Below are positions 1-12,747 of a DNA stretch of 64,000 bases, one piece after another (the first letter of the stretch is position 1; every line of letters starts with the position of its first letter). The translations under genes and the position numbers were made by a program. Location: the NCBI GenBank assembly GCA_017163975.1, contig JAFFSR010000292.1, forward strand, positions 3,928,501 to 3,992,500. The letters run 5' to 3'. Under the pieces are notes generated by a model. It was not told the DNA's origin. It was given only the letters and a program-made list of their open reading frames with translations, and ran no database searches. Source of the stretch: Anastatus disparis (Eukaryota > Arthropoda > Insecta > Hymenoptera > Eupelmidae).

Positions 1-1707
1 GTAAATTAGAAGATGCGTATGGCATTTCAGTTGAATCAATAGAATCGGACGAAAATTCCACTGAAAACTATTGGAATGAATTTTTAGAAAATTTTAAATT
101 GGCTTTAGAAAAATGCTCTTCTATTTCGGAGAAAATAAAACTTCTAACTCTACTACCTTCAAAATTAAGCAAAATAAAAGTTTGCTCACTATTCCCGAAT
201 ATAAGCGAGTATATGATAAATAAATCAAGAAATCTCGTGAAAAATAAAGGAGTTTATTCGGAGCCAGATTTATATGCTGGTCATCCTATTGATGAAAGCA
301 CAAAAAATATCGTTATGGAATATTTTTTAAATGATGATTTTAATTGTAGTAGACAAAGTCCAAATAAATCTGATGTCGTAACTGTTAAAATTAATAACAC
401 AAAAACTAAAAAAGTCAAACGGTTTCTTACTCGAAGCTTAAAAAGAAACATATAGTCAATTAAGAAAAGAAAATCCAAACTTACAAATAGGAAAATCGAA
501 ATTCTATAGTCTAAGACCAAGTTTCGTCTTAACTAGCCCTGTGAAGGAAGCTTGTCTTTGTGTACATTGCGAAAATTTTGAACTGTTTCTTACAAGTTTG
601 ATTCGTTTTAGAGGCGATAAGAATTCCGAATTAGATTCAATTCGTTCAGAAATAACTAACACAATGTTGTGTTCTGAACCATCTGATTCATGTTTCTTGC
701 AAGAATGCAAAGATTGTCCCGGTGGTGCGGGCATCACATTAGAATTGTTAAAACTGAAACAAAATTGTGAAGATGAAATTACGTTTGCTTTGTGGGATAA
801 TGGTAATCTTATTAAACAAACAATAAGCTTAACAGTTTTTAAAGAAAAACTTTCAATCTGCGCATTGAAAGCAAGTACTCATATATACATAAAAAATATT
901 CAACGTGAAGCTATAAAAAAAGAAAAAGAAGAAGGTAAAGCTAATCCTACTAAGTTAATCATCCACGTTGACTTTGCAGAAAATTGGTCTGTAATAAATA
1001 ATAAAGCGGTTCAAGGAAATCATTGGGTAAATAACCAAATTTCTATTTTTACTGCAGTCTGTTACCAAGGAGAGATAACACAAAGTTTTGCGATAGTTAG
1101 TGACGACAAAAAGCATGATACTGCATATGCACTGCTAGCAATAAATAAAATTATCGATCTTATGAAAAAGAATTATTTAGTTACTTAAGTCACTATCATA
1201 TCAGATGGAGCTCCAAGCCAATTTAAAAATCGTTTTCAACTACATGAATTCAAACATTGGTTTTATGAAATGAAATGGTTATTTTCTGCGACTGGTCATG
1301 GGAAAGGAGCCGTTGATGGAATAGGTGGGCTTCTAAAGCATTATGCTACTTCACATAACTTGAAAAGAGTTCATGAAGAATCGATACAAAATGCTGACGA
1401 TTTTATAAATTGGGTTCAAAGTTACACCAATGCAATAAAAATCATTTTACTACCAATAAATGAGATTGAAAGATTTAGAAAAAAGAAAAATATTGAATGG
1501 AGTGGGGTTTCTAAATATAATGGAATTCAAAAAAGTCATATGTGGTTAAAAAAACTTGGGGAATTAAAATCACATATATTTATTGGCAGGACAGCTATAC
1601 ATGCACTAAATGAAGTGAAAAACAAGAAAAAAAAGCCAAGCGTCGTGAGACTACATTTAAAACTAAAAATAATAAGCGCAAAAATAAAAAAAAATAATTA
1701 TCTATAG
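1..1707 (+). pseudogene. DDE-type transposase-like gene, broken
   Basis: This is a decayed transposase-like gene of a family that I recall as common in arthropod and cnidarian genomes but cannot place in a superfamily. The N-terminal part, up to about 455, lies in frame 3. The reading then moves to frame 1 near 450 and continues from 541, where a cysteine-rich stretch begins (CLCVHCENF). An in-frame TAA at 1186-1188 interrupts it, after which the same frame stays open to 1707. Recognisable core pieces are HVDFAENWSV (about 963), SDGAPSQF (just after the stop) and ATGHGKGAVDGIGG (about 1290). The Asp residues in the first two look like DDE/RNase H-fold catalytic positions. The gene runs off the left edge of the window. 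At least one frameshift and one nonsense codon make it inactive. The catalytic assignment is inference from motif pattern only. Confidence 0.7.
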
Positions 1708-3914
1708 TTATTTTTTTGACGCATCCCAACAGTGAGAGGCAAGGGAACTCACTCTAAAAAAGCACCCTGAAGGGAACAGAATCCTTCTACGTCCACGTCG
1801 TTGTTCCTGGATAATGCTAAACGAAGGATAATATTTAAATGTCGACTGCTTAAGACTTCCGAACGTATATACAAGCATTTTTCACCAACAAAATTTTTGA
1901 ATTTTTTTCTCGCTCCAAACCAAAAAACCCGGGATCAAACAAGTACTATTAGATAGGTATTTTGGTCCTCTATCAGCAAAAAAAATTTCAGCAAAAAAAA
2001 ATGGCCTTTTCGAGAAAAATGCATGTGCATAAAAAGTGCATTTTTTGGTAAAATGCATATATCTCAGTCATTTTTTAGTTTTTTTTTAAATTTCTTGCAC
2101 GGAGTTGAAGAGGGCTCAAAACGAAATAAAATAAAAAAAGGTTTATCAAAATTCATTGGAAATTGGTAAAATGATAGCTCTCTAAAGTTATTCTCAACAT
2201 TTTCAGTTTTAACATTTAGTTTTTGTATGCAATTTTCAAAAGTGCATATCTGATGCAATTTGGATATTTCAGCAAAATAAAAAAATACGTACACCCTTAT
2301 TTTTAGGGTAGAATAACATACTCCATTAGCGCAGTAATTGGTGACTTGAGTGTATACTGACTGTTCGATTTGAAATGGAATCAGCCTATATATAGTTAAA
2401 ATATACAAGTAGAAATAGAGTAAAAAATTTATTATATATTATATGCTACAACTATTAACAAATATGTAATAATTTTCAATTAAGCATAACTTTTTAACAG
2501 CATTGAACTTTTTTAAGCTAATAAGGCTTGATTTAAAGTATTTAACTTGTACTTTTTTAATGTTTAATACATTTTTCTGTAAGATTTTTAGTTGTCCGAT
2601 CATTCAAGTTCTTACAACAACTTCTTTTCATTATATTATTGAAAAATATGTATAACTTTGTTGTATAACTGTCTCTAAAATTTATTTAAACAAAAGAAAA
2701 AATACAGGTTAATTTTTTTCATCACCAAATTATATCTTGTAGTTTTAACCAAATTCGTTTCTCGAAGGTGGAGATGATCTTTTCTTATAAGTAGGCTTTG
2801 ATCATTAGTTATATATGAAAAAAATATTTATACTCAAGATATATTTGTTAGCAAAAATTTGTAATATTGGAAAAATTTCAAATTTAGTTAATGTTTAGGT
2901 GCAATATCAATATAATTAACATTTTATTTTAAAAAATACAACAAAATAACGTTTACCACATACATTTAAAACTGTTTTAATAATAAAATTATTAATAAAT
3001 TATTTTTTTTACACATCGTTGGCTTGGACTACAATTTGGCTACTTCAAAAAAGTTTTTGTGTAAATTTTAAAATGAAAATTTCAATAAAAAAATTTATGA
3101 AAAATATTAATTTTTTGAATAATGAAATGTATAATTATATGTAATGAGACAATTTAAATAATAAAGTACATATATTTGATGTAAATTTGACAAAATTTTT
3201 TTTTTTTTTTAAAGCATAAGAAAATTTTACGTTAATTTTCCGTACTTATGTGTAAAATTTTGATACGATTTCCTATGAAAATAATTTTCACAAATTACAC
3301 AAAACAGTGCAATACTATCAAATATATTACTTTTCAAATTTTATTGAATCATACATGAAAAGTAACTAAACAAATACATTTTTTTAAAATTAAATGGATA
3401 TATTTTATTTTTCAGTTAACTTTATAATATGATAAGAAGCTTTAAAAAAATGTAATGCATTCTTTTTAGTGAATACTTTAAAATACCTATTTTTATTTAA
3501 TTTTCCTACAATATTTCTTTTTAAATATATACGATAGTTTTTTCGCATTAGGTTTTTTTTTAGTTTTTCATCTAGTTCGATAACACATAGCAAATTTATG
3601 AGCAGCATTATAATTAAATTATTTCTTTAACTATAAAAATGAAACCATTTTTTTGAAATGTTTTTTTAACACCAATGGTATTTAACGTGATTTTTATTTA
3701 ATGCGCTTTAATGAAATTGACAACACTTTTTAAAAAATATGCCTTATTAAAGCAATTAATTAATTAATTAATTCTTAATTCTTTTATTTATTCTTTTATC
3801 ATTCTTTTATTCATTTTAAGTCAAAATTTTGTTAAATCAATAAAAAATATAATTATAAAAATATTTAATTTACATAACCATAATAAACCATTTAAACATA
3901 TATCTCATATATAG
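1708..3914. other. AT-rich intergenic DNA
   Basis: No gene is supported here. The stretch is strongly AT-rich with many homopolymer runs. The open frames in it (for example on the minus strand at 2064-2408 and 3405-3608) have low-complexity composition and no recognisable motif. A degenerate half copy of a foldback element lies at about 2420-2775 and is listed separately. A short run of TTAA-type repeats lies near 3755-3775. Confidence 0.6.
2420..2775 (+). repeat. Degenerate half copy of foldback family
   Basis: The phrases AACAAATATGTAATAATTTTCAAT, GCATAACTTTT, and further on TTATATCTTGTAGTTTTAACCAAATTCGTTTCTCG recur with modest divergence in the right half of the foldback at 22190-22845. 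Only one arm is present here, so this is a truncated, older relative. There is no coding content. Confidence 0.55.
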
Positions 3915-4255
3915 TCACGTATCTCTGTCCTTTTCTAATAAAAAAATTGAGTTTTTTACAGAAACTAATAACTTTAGCAAAAAATGGAGAGAAAGCCGCA
4001 TCTCGTATCAAAAAAAGCAATATTTTCTTTGATAAGAAAGAATTAATTTTATTGCTTTGTTTTCAAGAAAACCTTGAAAAACTTAAATCATAGAGGTTAG
4101 GGTGGACAATTTGGTTTTTCAAGGTTTTCTTGAGAACGAAGCAATAAAATTAATTTTTTCTTATCAAAGAAAACATTGCTTTTTTCGATACAAGGTGCGG
4201 CTTTCTCTTCATTTTTTGCTAAAGTTATTGATTAGAAAAGGACAGAGATACGCGA
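3915..4255. repeat. Foldback (palindromic) element, ~340 bp
   Basis: The left edge (CACGTATCTCTGTCCTTTTC) is matched in inverted orientation by the right edge (GAAAAGGACAGAGATACGCG). The two arms pair almost all the way to a short centre near 4095-4110, through CTTTGATAAGAAAG and AGCAATAAAATTAATT on each side. This is the structure of a foldback MITE. I cannot define a target duplication with confidence, so the superfamily is unknown. Confidence 0.75.
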
Positions 4256-4739
4256 CCTCCTCTTAAGATACATTTCATAATTCTTTAATATTTTTTTCTT
4301 CATATCTTAACCGAAAATTCGGGGTTCTGCTGGGTCAACATATAAAGAAACTCAGAATTTCTGCTGAGTGAGACGACATCTATCGTAACCAACGCAGCAC
4401 TGACGACCCAATGCAGAAAACTTTTAATGGCCGCTAGACACTGGCGCCGTCTAGGCTAATAGCAACAGCTGTTGCTGTTACTATAACCTTACTCGAAGTT
4501 CTTAAAAATGAATTCTTAAATGTAAATACATGCAATGTATTTATATATGCACATGAATCTTTTTAATACTTTTCTTGTCGGTTTTTTATGTTGATACTGT
4601 ATTGTATGTGTTTGTGTGTGTGTATGTGTTAATTGTTATACGTAATACATCGTTATGAAATATATTACGTATAAAATATTGACAACGATGTTTAAATAGT
4701 GTTAACTTTTCGATTTATTATTTACATTTTTTAATAAAT
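4256..4739. other. AT-rich DNA, no gene seen
   Basis: This stretch holds no supported coding sequence. A GC-richer patch lies at about 4320-4500, and a short TG-rich microsatellite lies at about 4607-4630. Confidence 0.5.
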
Positions 4740-5650
4740 TTTTATATGCAGTATTTTTATTTTTTTTTAGATTTATCATTTGTATTTGTTTTTGATTCAT
4801 AATTCGTATTTGTTTTTCGATTCATAATTCGTATTTTTTTAGATTTATCATTTGCAATTGTTTTTAATTGCATTTAATAATTTATGTTTATAATTCATAT
4901 TTTTGATGAATATTTAGATTTATTAATCGTTTTTTTAATAGTGTTTCATAGGTTACATTTTTTGCGTAAAATGTGTCATTTTGCAATTGACCGTAATTTT
5001 TAGTGTTTAATTTTTTAGATTTATTATTCATATTTTTTGATAAATTTTTATATTTATCATTTTTATTTTTTTTAAGATTTATCATTTATATTTATTTTTA
5101 GATTCATAACTCGTATTTATTTTTAGAATCATAATTCGTATTAATTTTTAGGTTCATAATTCGTATTATTTTTTAGATATATCATTTGTATTTATTTTTA
5201 GATTCATTATTAATATTTCTTTAGATTTATCATTTGTATTTGTTTTTAGATTTATCATTAATATACATTTAGATTTATCATTTGTATTTTCGGTAAACCC
5301 TTAGATTTATCATTCGTGATTTTTAAAGTGTATTTGAATCGAGGCGCGACGTGCGCCTTTGAATTGTGTTCAGAGTTGGCCCGCAGATGGCACGTGAGCA
5401 AATCAGAAAGAAAATTCATGGCCGCGCGCTGTCGTCAGCTGGTATATCCACACGCGTGACATTTTTTTGGATTTATTATTAATTAGCGTGGCGAATTTTC
5501 GGCTAGCTATGAAGAAAAGTAGTATTATCCACTCAGACATAAATTAGATCAACCTGCCGTGCGTTCGTCTCTCTCGGCTTCGCGTCGAGAGACAATTCTA
5601 CGCACGGCAGAAAGACCTAATTTCTGCCCTCGTAGATAAATATACTATTA
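4740..5650. repeat. Satellite-like repeat with terminal hairpin, copy 1
   Basis: The first part is a degenerate tandem array built on a short phrase (GATTTATCATTTGTATTTG and variants, roughly 20-40 bp apart). From about 5330 it becomes GC-richer and ends in a strong hairpin at 5551-5609 (CTGCCGTGCGT pairs with ACGCACGGCAG). The hairpin is bracketed by an imperfect outer palindrome (AAATTAGATC and GACCTAATTT). The same sequence occurs in reverse orientation at 33838-34368, so this is an interspersed element. A terminal hairpin could suit a Helitron, but I see no rolling-circle protein or diagnostic terminus. Confidence 0.65.
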
Positions 5651-6149
5651 ATTGGAAGATATGTTTCCCTTTATCTGTCATTCTGAATATTTTTCTCATA
5701 AAGTTTCAAAGATTTAAAAATCATACACATTTTGTTAATAGTCAGATAGCTCCTCCATTAGCTATAATTTGTTGTTTATTAAAAAGGCGGATAATCTTTT
5801 CAAACTTTAAATGGGTTTTTATTTTATATGTTATTATTGTAAATTTTCAAATAGCCTTGCCGATTTCTTTAAGATAATCTCGTTTAAAGTATGATCACTT
5901 TGGGTCTCAATAAACTGCTAATTAATAAAATCAGTATTGTTCGTTTATTTAAAATTCATATAATTTCAGCTTAAAGAACCGTTAAGCTCTTTATTATTAA
6001 AATGCTAATTTGCATGACATCTTAAATTTTTTAAAGTAATTTTATCACAAAAAAAAGTAATTAACAGAACGAGCAGTCAGATAAGATCCAAATTAGTTAT
6101 TTTTCCAAAAGAATTTTCAATTTTTCTTAAATAATTAATCTTTGTGTAA
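5651..6149. other. AT-rich DNA upstream of LINE
   Basis: No gene or structured repeat is evident. It ends at the abrupt 5' truncation point of the LINE at about 6150. Confidence 0.5.
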
Positions 6150-6157
6150 CTTTTTGT

Positions 6158-8562
6158 TTGGACTATTCCCATAAAATTATAATGGGGGACTTGAATGCCG
6201 ATCTCCTTAAAGAGAGCAGTGATGCTAAGTTTCTTAGTAAGCTGTCGGCTGAGCTTTCGTTACAGTTGGTCCAGCACGGTGCTACGCATCATACTCCTAC
6301 GTCTCACACGTGGATTGACCTGATTTTTGTTGATGACAACGACGTGGTGCTTGATGCACGGAACCTACCGACGAGCTTTCACAGTCGGCATAATTTAATT
6401 GACGTCTGTTTGCCTTGCAACACTATAACTTTAGATCAAAAACCTATCATGTATAGGAACTATAAAAATATTTGTCCAACTGCATTGGGAGAGAAGCTTG
6501 TCGGCTGTGATTGGTCGCCGCTTATGACTGACGCAGTTGACCCTGAATCTGCACTTGGTTGCCTCTGTGACAATCTCACTGCTGCAATCGAGAATTTGGC
6601 GCCGTTGAAAGCGCTCAAGCCTAATAAGAATAAGTTTCCATGGGTAGATGAAGAATTGTCACGGATGCGGCGTAAGAGAGATGCTACATATCGTAGATAC
6701 AAACGGACAGAGGACAAGCAGTATCTCCTTGAATTTCTGCGGTTGCGTAGGGTGGTAGACGAACGCACGGACCATGCTAAGACTGCTTATATTCACAATA
6801 GACTGTTTGATGCTCTTGCGGGTAGTAATGTCTGGAAGGAGTTGAGAGACCTGGGACTGCTATCCGGACCTCAAGGGGATTTGAATTGATTCACTCCGGA
6901 TGAGCTTAATGCGCACTTTGCTGGGGTGTCAGTCTCGCCGCAGGAGGATAGTGAAGAGCGATTGAGAATTCTTTCTCAATGCAATGAAAGTGGGTTTACC
7001 TTTAAACCAATTAGTTTTAATGATGTTGTTCTTGCAATTTCACATTTTTCCTCACAGGCTTGTGGTGAGGATGGCATTCCGCAAAGCGTGATAGTTAAAG
7101 CTTTACCATTTATTGGTTAACATCTTGTGACTCTGTTCAACTCCTCTTTTGCACGGGGGGTCTTCCCTTGCCGTTGGAAGCAAGCACGTATTATACCATT
7201 GAAAAAGTGTGCTGCACCTAAGCAACCAAAAGATTTTAGGCCTATAGCCATCTTATGTTTTCTTTCAAAGGTTCTTGAGAAGATCGCCCATGACCAACTG
7301 CAGGAGTACATTACATCCAAAAAATTGCTCGATCCTATGCAGACGGGCTTCAGGAAAAACCATTCGACGCAGACTGCTGTACTTAAGCTTACGGACGATA
7401 TAAGGTCAGGTCTAGACAGGAAACTTGTCACGTTACTGCTACTTTTTGACTTTAGTAAGGCATTTGACACGATTTCTCCCTCCAAACTTCTTGCGAGGCT
7501 TAGATCGATGGGGTTCTCCAGGGCCGCACTCGGATGAATTAACTCCTATTTATCAGGTAGGAAACAAATGGTTTCCACACATTTGAAGGAGGAATCGAAT
7601 TGGCTAACAACCAATCTAGGAGTACCTCAGGGTTCGGTGCTGGGGCCTCTGTTGTTTTGCCTTTACATAAATGACGTACGTGACGCACTGGACTCTGGTT
7701 GCGTCGGGCATCTGCTGTATGCGGATGATCTTCAAATTTATACACAGGTCCCTTATGATGATGTGGACGAGGGGATTCGTATTTTACAGAGGGCGGCCAG
7801 GGCGGTGTCGGGTGGGCTGCTGGTGTTTCTCTCACTTTGAATGCTAGTAAAACAAAGGCGATCGTCTTTGGAAGTAATCGTTTTATTAAAAATTTTTATT
7901 CGGGTGAGCCAAGGACGATTGACCTAGGGAGCGGTATCGGTATTCCTTTCTCTGACACCGTCACGAGCCTTGGTGTTGTACTCGACTCTAAACTGTCGTG
8001 GGAACCGCATATTAATATGCTGACTAAAAAATTCAATAGAGTGATTTATAGCCTGCGGTTTTTCCGTCGGTACACCACTGAGGCTCTGCGTAAGCAGCTC
8101 GCAACCGCCCTGCTGTTTCCACATCTTGATTATTGCTCAGTGGTTTTGCTCGATGCTTCGCAGGAGTTACGAAGACGGCTACAGACAGTGCAAAATTCAT
8201 GTGTGAGATATGTATTAGGCGTGAGAATGGGTGATCACATCTCTCCCCATAGACATGCTTTGGGTTGGCTACGTACTGATTCGAGGAGACAGTATTTTAT
8301 GGCTGTACTTAAGTACAAAATCGTACGTATGAATACTCTCGAATATCTAGTGGGTCTCTTCACTAGATATATACCCAGAGCGACCACTAGGGGTGAGATT
8401 AAAGATCTTGCGGTGCCCTTCATGCGCACTGAGACTGGAAGAAATTCCTTTCAAGTTCAAGGTGCGCATTTTTGGAACTCCCTACCTGCTGATATTAAAA
8501 ATCTTCCATCAATCGGCAGGTTTAAAGCCGCTCTGAGGAGGTTTTTACTCGACCTCGATTAA
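6158..8562 (+). pseudogene. LINE ORF2: endonuclease-reverse transcriptase, broken
   Basis: The ORF starts inside an APE-type endonuclease: IIMGDLNADL carries the conserved GD-N, and HTWIDLIF and SFHSRHNLIDV match the S-D and S-H blocks. The reverse transcriptase follows, with FRPIAILCFLSKVLEK, LLLLFDFSKAFDTI (palm Asp), GVPQGSVLGPLLFCLYINDV and LLYADDLQIY (the YADD catalytic motif). A C-terminal region ends in FWNSLPADIKNL. Frame 2 is interrupted by TGA at 6887-6889, TAA at 7118-7120 and TGA at about 7535-7537. A one-base frameshift lies near 7810-7835, after which frame 1 runs to 8562. The N-terminal half of the endonuclease is missing. The family would provide nicking and reverse transcription for retrotransposition; this copy cannot. 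Confidence 0.9.
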
Positions 8563-9095
8563 ACAGTATTATTTTCGGACTATATCATATGTGTTAATTT
8601 ATTATGTGATGTACCCTTTATAGATTTAAGGCATGATTGTATTTATTGGCGTGTATGTAGGATGTGTGTGCATAGAGTGAATGATTATATTTTTATCAGA
8701 TTGACTTGTATATTACTGTACATTCAACTTGCTGTGATTTTTACTTACTGTATACTGCTGATATTTCGACTGCGCTCTTTACACGCTTGATTTTATGTAA
8801 TTATTTTGACTGATAGATATTGAGACTGATTTTTAACTATATTATTTATACTTTTTGCGTGTATTTATTCGTGTTATCTGTGATATCGCTTTTATTTAAT
8901 TTATTGACTTACTATTACAGTATTACTATCTCTATTATGTTTTATGACTGTGATATCATACTGTACTATTTTGATTTTTTATGTGCAAGGCTATTTAAAG
9001 TATTTTTATGTATTTTTTCAACTTTATTTGTAATTTTCACGCTTTTTTGTAATTATAATACAAAATAAACAATATCTAATCTAATCTAATCTAAA
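8563..9095 (+). other. LINE 3' UTR and TAATC tail
   Basis: This is AT-rich sequence after the ORF2 stop, ending with an AATAAA-containing segment and about four copies of TAATC. A small open frame at 8820-9068 is hydrophobic low-complexity sequence inside this region and is not counted as a gene. Confidence 0.7.
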
Positions 9096-12000
9096 CTTAA
9101 ATTTTATGCTTGTGTAATTTTTGAAAAATTAAGATTTTTCATCTTTTAAATTTTGTAACTGTTAAAATAAAATGTTATTTTTTAAAAAATTAATTAAAAA
9201 GAATCCCTATATAACTTTAGAAAATGTCACTTTTTAACGAACAAAAATAATTCAACCATTCAAAGTTTAGTCAAAATTTTATTTAATAAGAACTAAAAAT
9301 TATTCCGTTCGTTAAAGAGAATTATCAATTTTTTTGTTTTGGAAATAATTGATAATATTATAAAAATATATTTAATAAAAGAAGAAGAAAAAGTCCAATT
9401 TTTAAAAATATTAATGATATTCAATGTAATTTTTATTTTAAATGCGCTTTGATGAAGTTTAAATTGGTAAAATTATTTATTTTTTCAGGTAAATTTATTA
9501 TTTTACTTATCTAAAATAAAATTAGAATTATTTATATTTATTTTCTATTTTTATTAAATTAGTTAAAAATGTCATAAATTTATATAAATTTAGAAAAGGT
9601 CCTTTTTTTAAGGAACAAAAAAGGTTTCATTATTTGCAATTGAGTGAGAATGAAAAAACAACTATAATTTAAAATAATTTTTTTTTCAATCTTTAATATC
9701 TTTTATTTAGTAGGAAAAAATTACAGAACTAGCTTCGTTTTTATTTCATATTATTATAAGTTACATAGCCATGTAATATTGACATTAAAACTTTTTTCTA
9801 TCCCTATCTGTGAATATATTTTTTTATATTTTTAAAATAAAATAGAATTTAAGGTGTTAAATAAATTTTTAATTTTATTTTTTCCGCTATGAAAATTGAT
9901 TACAAAAATATATAATATTTAAAAATAAAACAAAAAAAAAAAAAAAAAAAATAGGTGGAACATCGGGTTTGAACTTGGCAAAAGTAAAGAGCGAGGTGCG
10001 TTAAAACTTAGTGACCACAGCCACCGCGTTCGTTTGTTAAATAGGGTAAAAAGTTACATATGTTTATCGCCCTCCAAAAGATTTTATTTATTATTATTTA
10101 TTTGTTTGATTACTTTAATAATTTTTATTATTAAAATATGTATCTATTTTAAATAAAAATATGTAATTAATCAATAAATTTTTGGGACGGTTAATCGCAT
10201 AAAAGAAAGCTATAATGTATCACGGCGAAAACAAGCTAAAGCGGGTTTGCCGTAAATTTACCTACGCCACTGGAAGCCGCGTGTTTCGTGTGTTTGTCTC
10301 CTCCCCTTTCGCTCGTTTCTCTACGCGCGTGTAAAAGTGGAGGGGCTTTGCGGGTATAGTTCCAGAAGCGCCGCAAGGATCGTCATGATCGAATTCTGCA
10401 CGTTTTATTAACACGGCATTGGCAATCTCTACTAATCTCTGATATAACTCTCTCTGTGCTAGTCGTTATTTCATGTTCGAGTTAACCAGCTGACTTTCAT
10501 ATTCGAGTTTGCTCAGTTTTGTTAGTATTTTAGGCTTTAAACTTAAATATAATACAAGATACAAAAGTAACATTGGTTAGTATATTTATACATAAAAAAT
10601 ACAAGAGACAACGTATTAGTATATGAAATGTTAAAAAGTATTAATAGATGAATATGACAGAAGAACCTTTTTATTATATAAATTCAAATTTTTTTATTAT
10701 GTTCATAAAAAAAACTTGCATTTATTTTAAATTCCAATTCACATTTGTTATCTTCTATAAAAATATATTTAATTAAATGATAATATTACCAAAGTTAAAA
10801 TAACTCATCTTTTATTAATAACTGAAATAAATTTATGTTTGCTAATTTTAATCTAAATAATCTATTATCTACATTCTAACCAATACTCTTGAAGTATCTA
10901 CTAAAAATTTACATTTTATTTGAATTATTTGAACACTTTGGCAGCATCGATAACTGTCACTGAAAATGGTAAAGTTTCAATCAATCGACAACAATTTGTT
11001 TTTAATGATAATAATTATAATCTATGTGTAAGTACTTTATCTTGAATAATATTCATATATAACATGTTTATTTTTTCTATAACCATTTATATAGTACTTC
11101 ACTTAATAACATTCTTCTAATATTCATTATTACTATTTTATTAAATGAAAAAAATATAGATGATTATCGACAAAGTTGAACATTTTATACAAATATTAAT
11201 CTAAATAAAGTACTTGCACATAGATTAGATTTATTATCATTAAAAGTTGATTCTAAATTGTTCATATATCCTTTAAAAACAGATTAATAAAGGAAAAATC
11301 AGTGAAGCATATTCCATGCATTTATGCATGTTAATGGAATAGGCACATATCATACAAAATTTTCTCTAGCTGCTATGATATATAAATTTTTACCAGAAAT
11401 TGAAATTGCAAAATTAGTGGTAACAGATGTAGCGGATTAAAAATTTATTTTAGTATAAATATAGTAAAATCAATAGCAATTGCTCAAAAAATGTATAATA
11501 ACATGATGACCAAGGAAGTTATCTTTTGAGTAAACTTTGGCAATATTAATTTTATTATTTAACGTTAGTTAAAGTTAAAAGTATAATTTATTTTAACCTT
11601 ATTTAAATTTAAATTTATAAATAATAAATATTAATACATAATACATTTATGATCTTACAAATTAAAATTAAAAATATAAAAATACAATATGATTGGAAAT
11701 AAAAAATACAATATAAAAATTAAATATTCTTACTTTTTCACAATCAATCTCTTATTTCATTTCATTTTTATTTTTAAATTTATATTCTTGTTGATTTTAA
11801 TAATAACAAATTTTTCCAAATGAACTGTACTCTATTTTCTTTCAGACCCCTTGCTTCATAGTGATAAAATATAGTACTATCTTTGTTCACTTCATTAATT
11901 TTATATCAATCTATCTTTGTGATAAAACATTGGGCAGTTTGATAAAACAAAACTTTTTAGATGAATTGGTCCAAATAGCAAATTGATCTAAACTTATTTT

Positions 12001-12130
12001 GATTTAATTCTTAAAAAAAAAGTACTCTAATTTCTATTTTCTAAGAACTCTAAGAAATTGTACTCTGTATCATCTTTCTCGTCTAAGAACTTTAAGAGAT
12101 TGTACTCCACTTTATATTACAATTTCTAAT
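9096..12130. other. AT-rich DNA with one GC-rich patch
   Basis: No supported gene lies here. A run of about 20 A lies near 9931-9950. A GC-richer patch at about 10195-10400 (including a block around CGCGTGTTTCGTGTG) stands out from its surroundings but shows no open frame or motif I recognise. A weak peptide-like stretch at about 11310-11440 is too short and broken to call. Confidence 0.5.
9954..10025 (-). other. tRNA-like sequence (pseudo-tRNA or SINE head)
   Basis: On the minus strand a 72-base block has paired ends (GGTGG and CCACC), a box-B-like GTTCAAACCC and a loose box A. A T-tract that could end pol III transcription follows directly. The T stem and D stem do not pair properly, so it is not a working tRNA. 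It may be a decayed tRNA-derived sequence. Confidence 0.3.
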
Positions 12131-12496
12131 GCTAAGCAGCTATGCCAGCAATGCCGAAAGTGGCAGAGTTAGAGCGAGGAATTCAAAAATGTTTTATAAA
12201 AAAGTATTTAAAAAATAGTTTTTACAATTTGATAATCAATAAATAATTCTAAAAAACAAAGTCACTAAAACAAAATTAATTTTTTTATTATTTATATTTT
12301 TTTGAGTTTCAAAAAATTTTTGAAATTCAAAAAAAATGTAAATAATGAAAAAAAATTAATTTTGCTATAGTAACTTTGTTTTTTAGAATTATTTATTAAT
12401 TATCAAATTGTAAAAACTATTTTTTAATACTTTTTTTAAAAACATTTTTGAATTTTTCGCTCTAACTCTGCTACTTTCGGCATCGCTGAACTAAGC
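12131..12496. repeat. Foldback element, ~366 bp
   Basis: The left arm (AATGCCGAAAGTGGCAGAGTT) and right arm (AACTCTGCTACTTTCGGCAT) are inverted copies, and the arms pair inward through ACAAAGTCACTAAAACAAAATT and its complement near 12350. The outermost bases also pair (TGCTAAGC and CTAAGCA). No coding capacity is seen. Confidence 0.75.
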
Positions 12497-12747
12497 AATA
12501 TGGCGACCACTATTGACCAATCACATTTTTTGATCAGCAATATGGCTGCGCTCTATAGCTCATCTCCCTTTTAATATAGGATAGTTATACTTTTAAATGT
12601 AATTTTTATATCTTGTATTTTTTTTAGTGTAACGGCTCGATCGCGTTTATGCAAGTTTTGTTTGCCGGTGTTTGTGCGTGCAAGGAATTATCATTCGCAG
12701 AGTGTTATGAATTAATATTAGTGCGGGATAATGAATTATTACTTCGA

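Larger units (their letters stand above)
6150..9095 (+). mobile_element. Non-LTR retrotransposon (LINE), 5'-truncated, copy A
   Basis: This LINE insertion begins inside the endonuclease domain, as expected from incomplete target-primed reverse transcription. It holds a broken ORF2 (6158-8562), an AT-rich 3' untranslated region (8563-9060) and a short tandem tail built on TAATC at about 9073-9093. A second copy lies on the minus strand at 61635-64000. The RT motifs and the C-terminal region suit the Jockey/CR1 side of the LINE tree, but I cannot fix the clade without a tree. Confidence 0.88.

Noticed and set aside
8820..9068. 82-aa hydrophobic frame after LINE ORF2
   Set aside because: It lies in the AT-rich LINE 3' untranslated region and has no counterpart in copy B.
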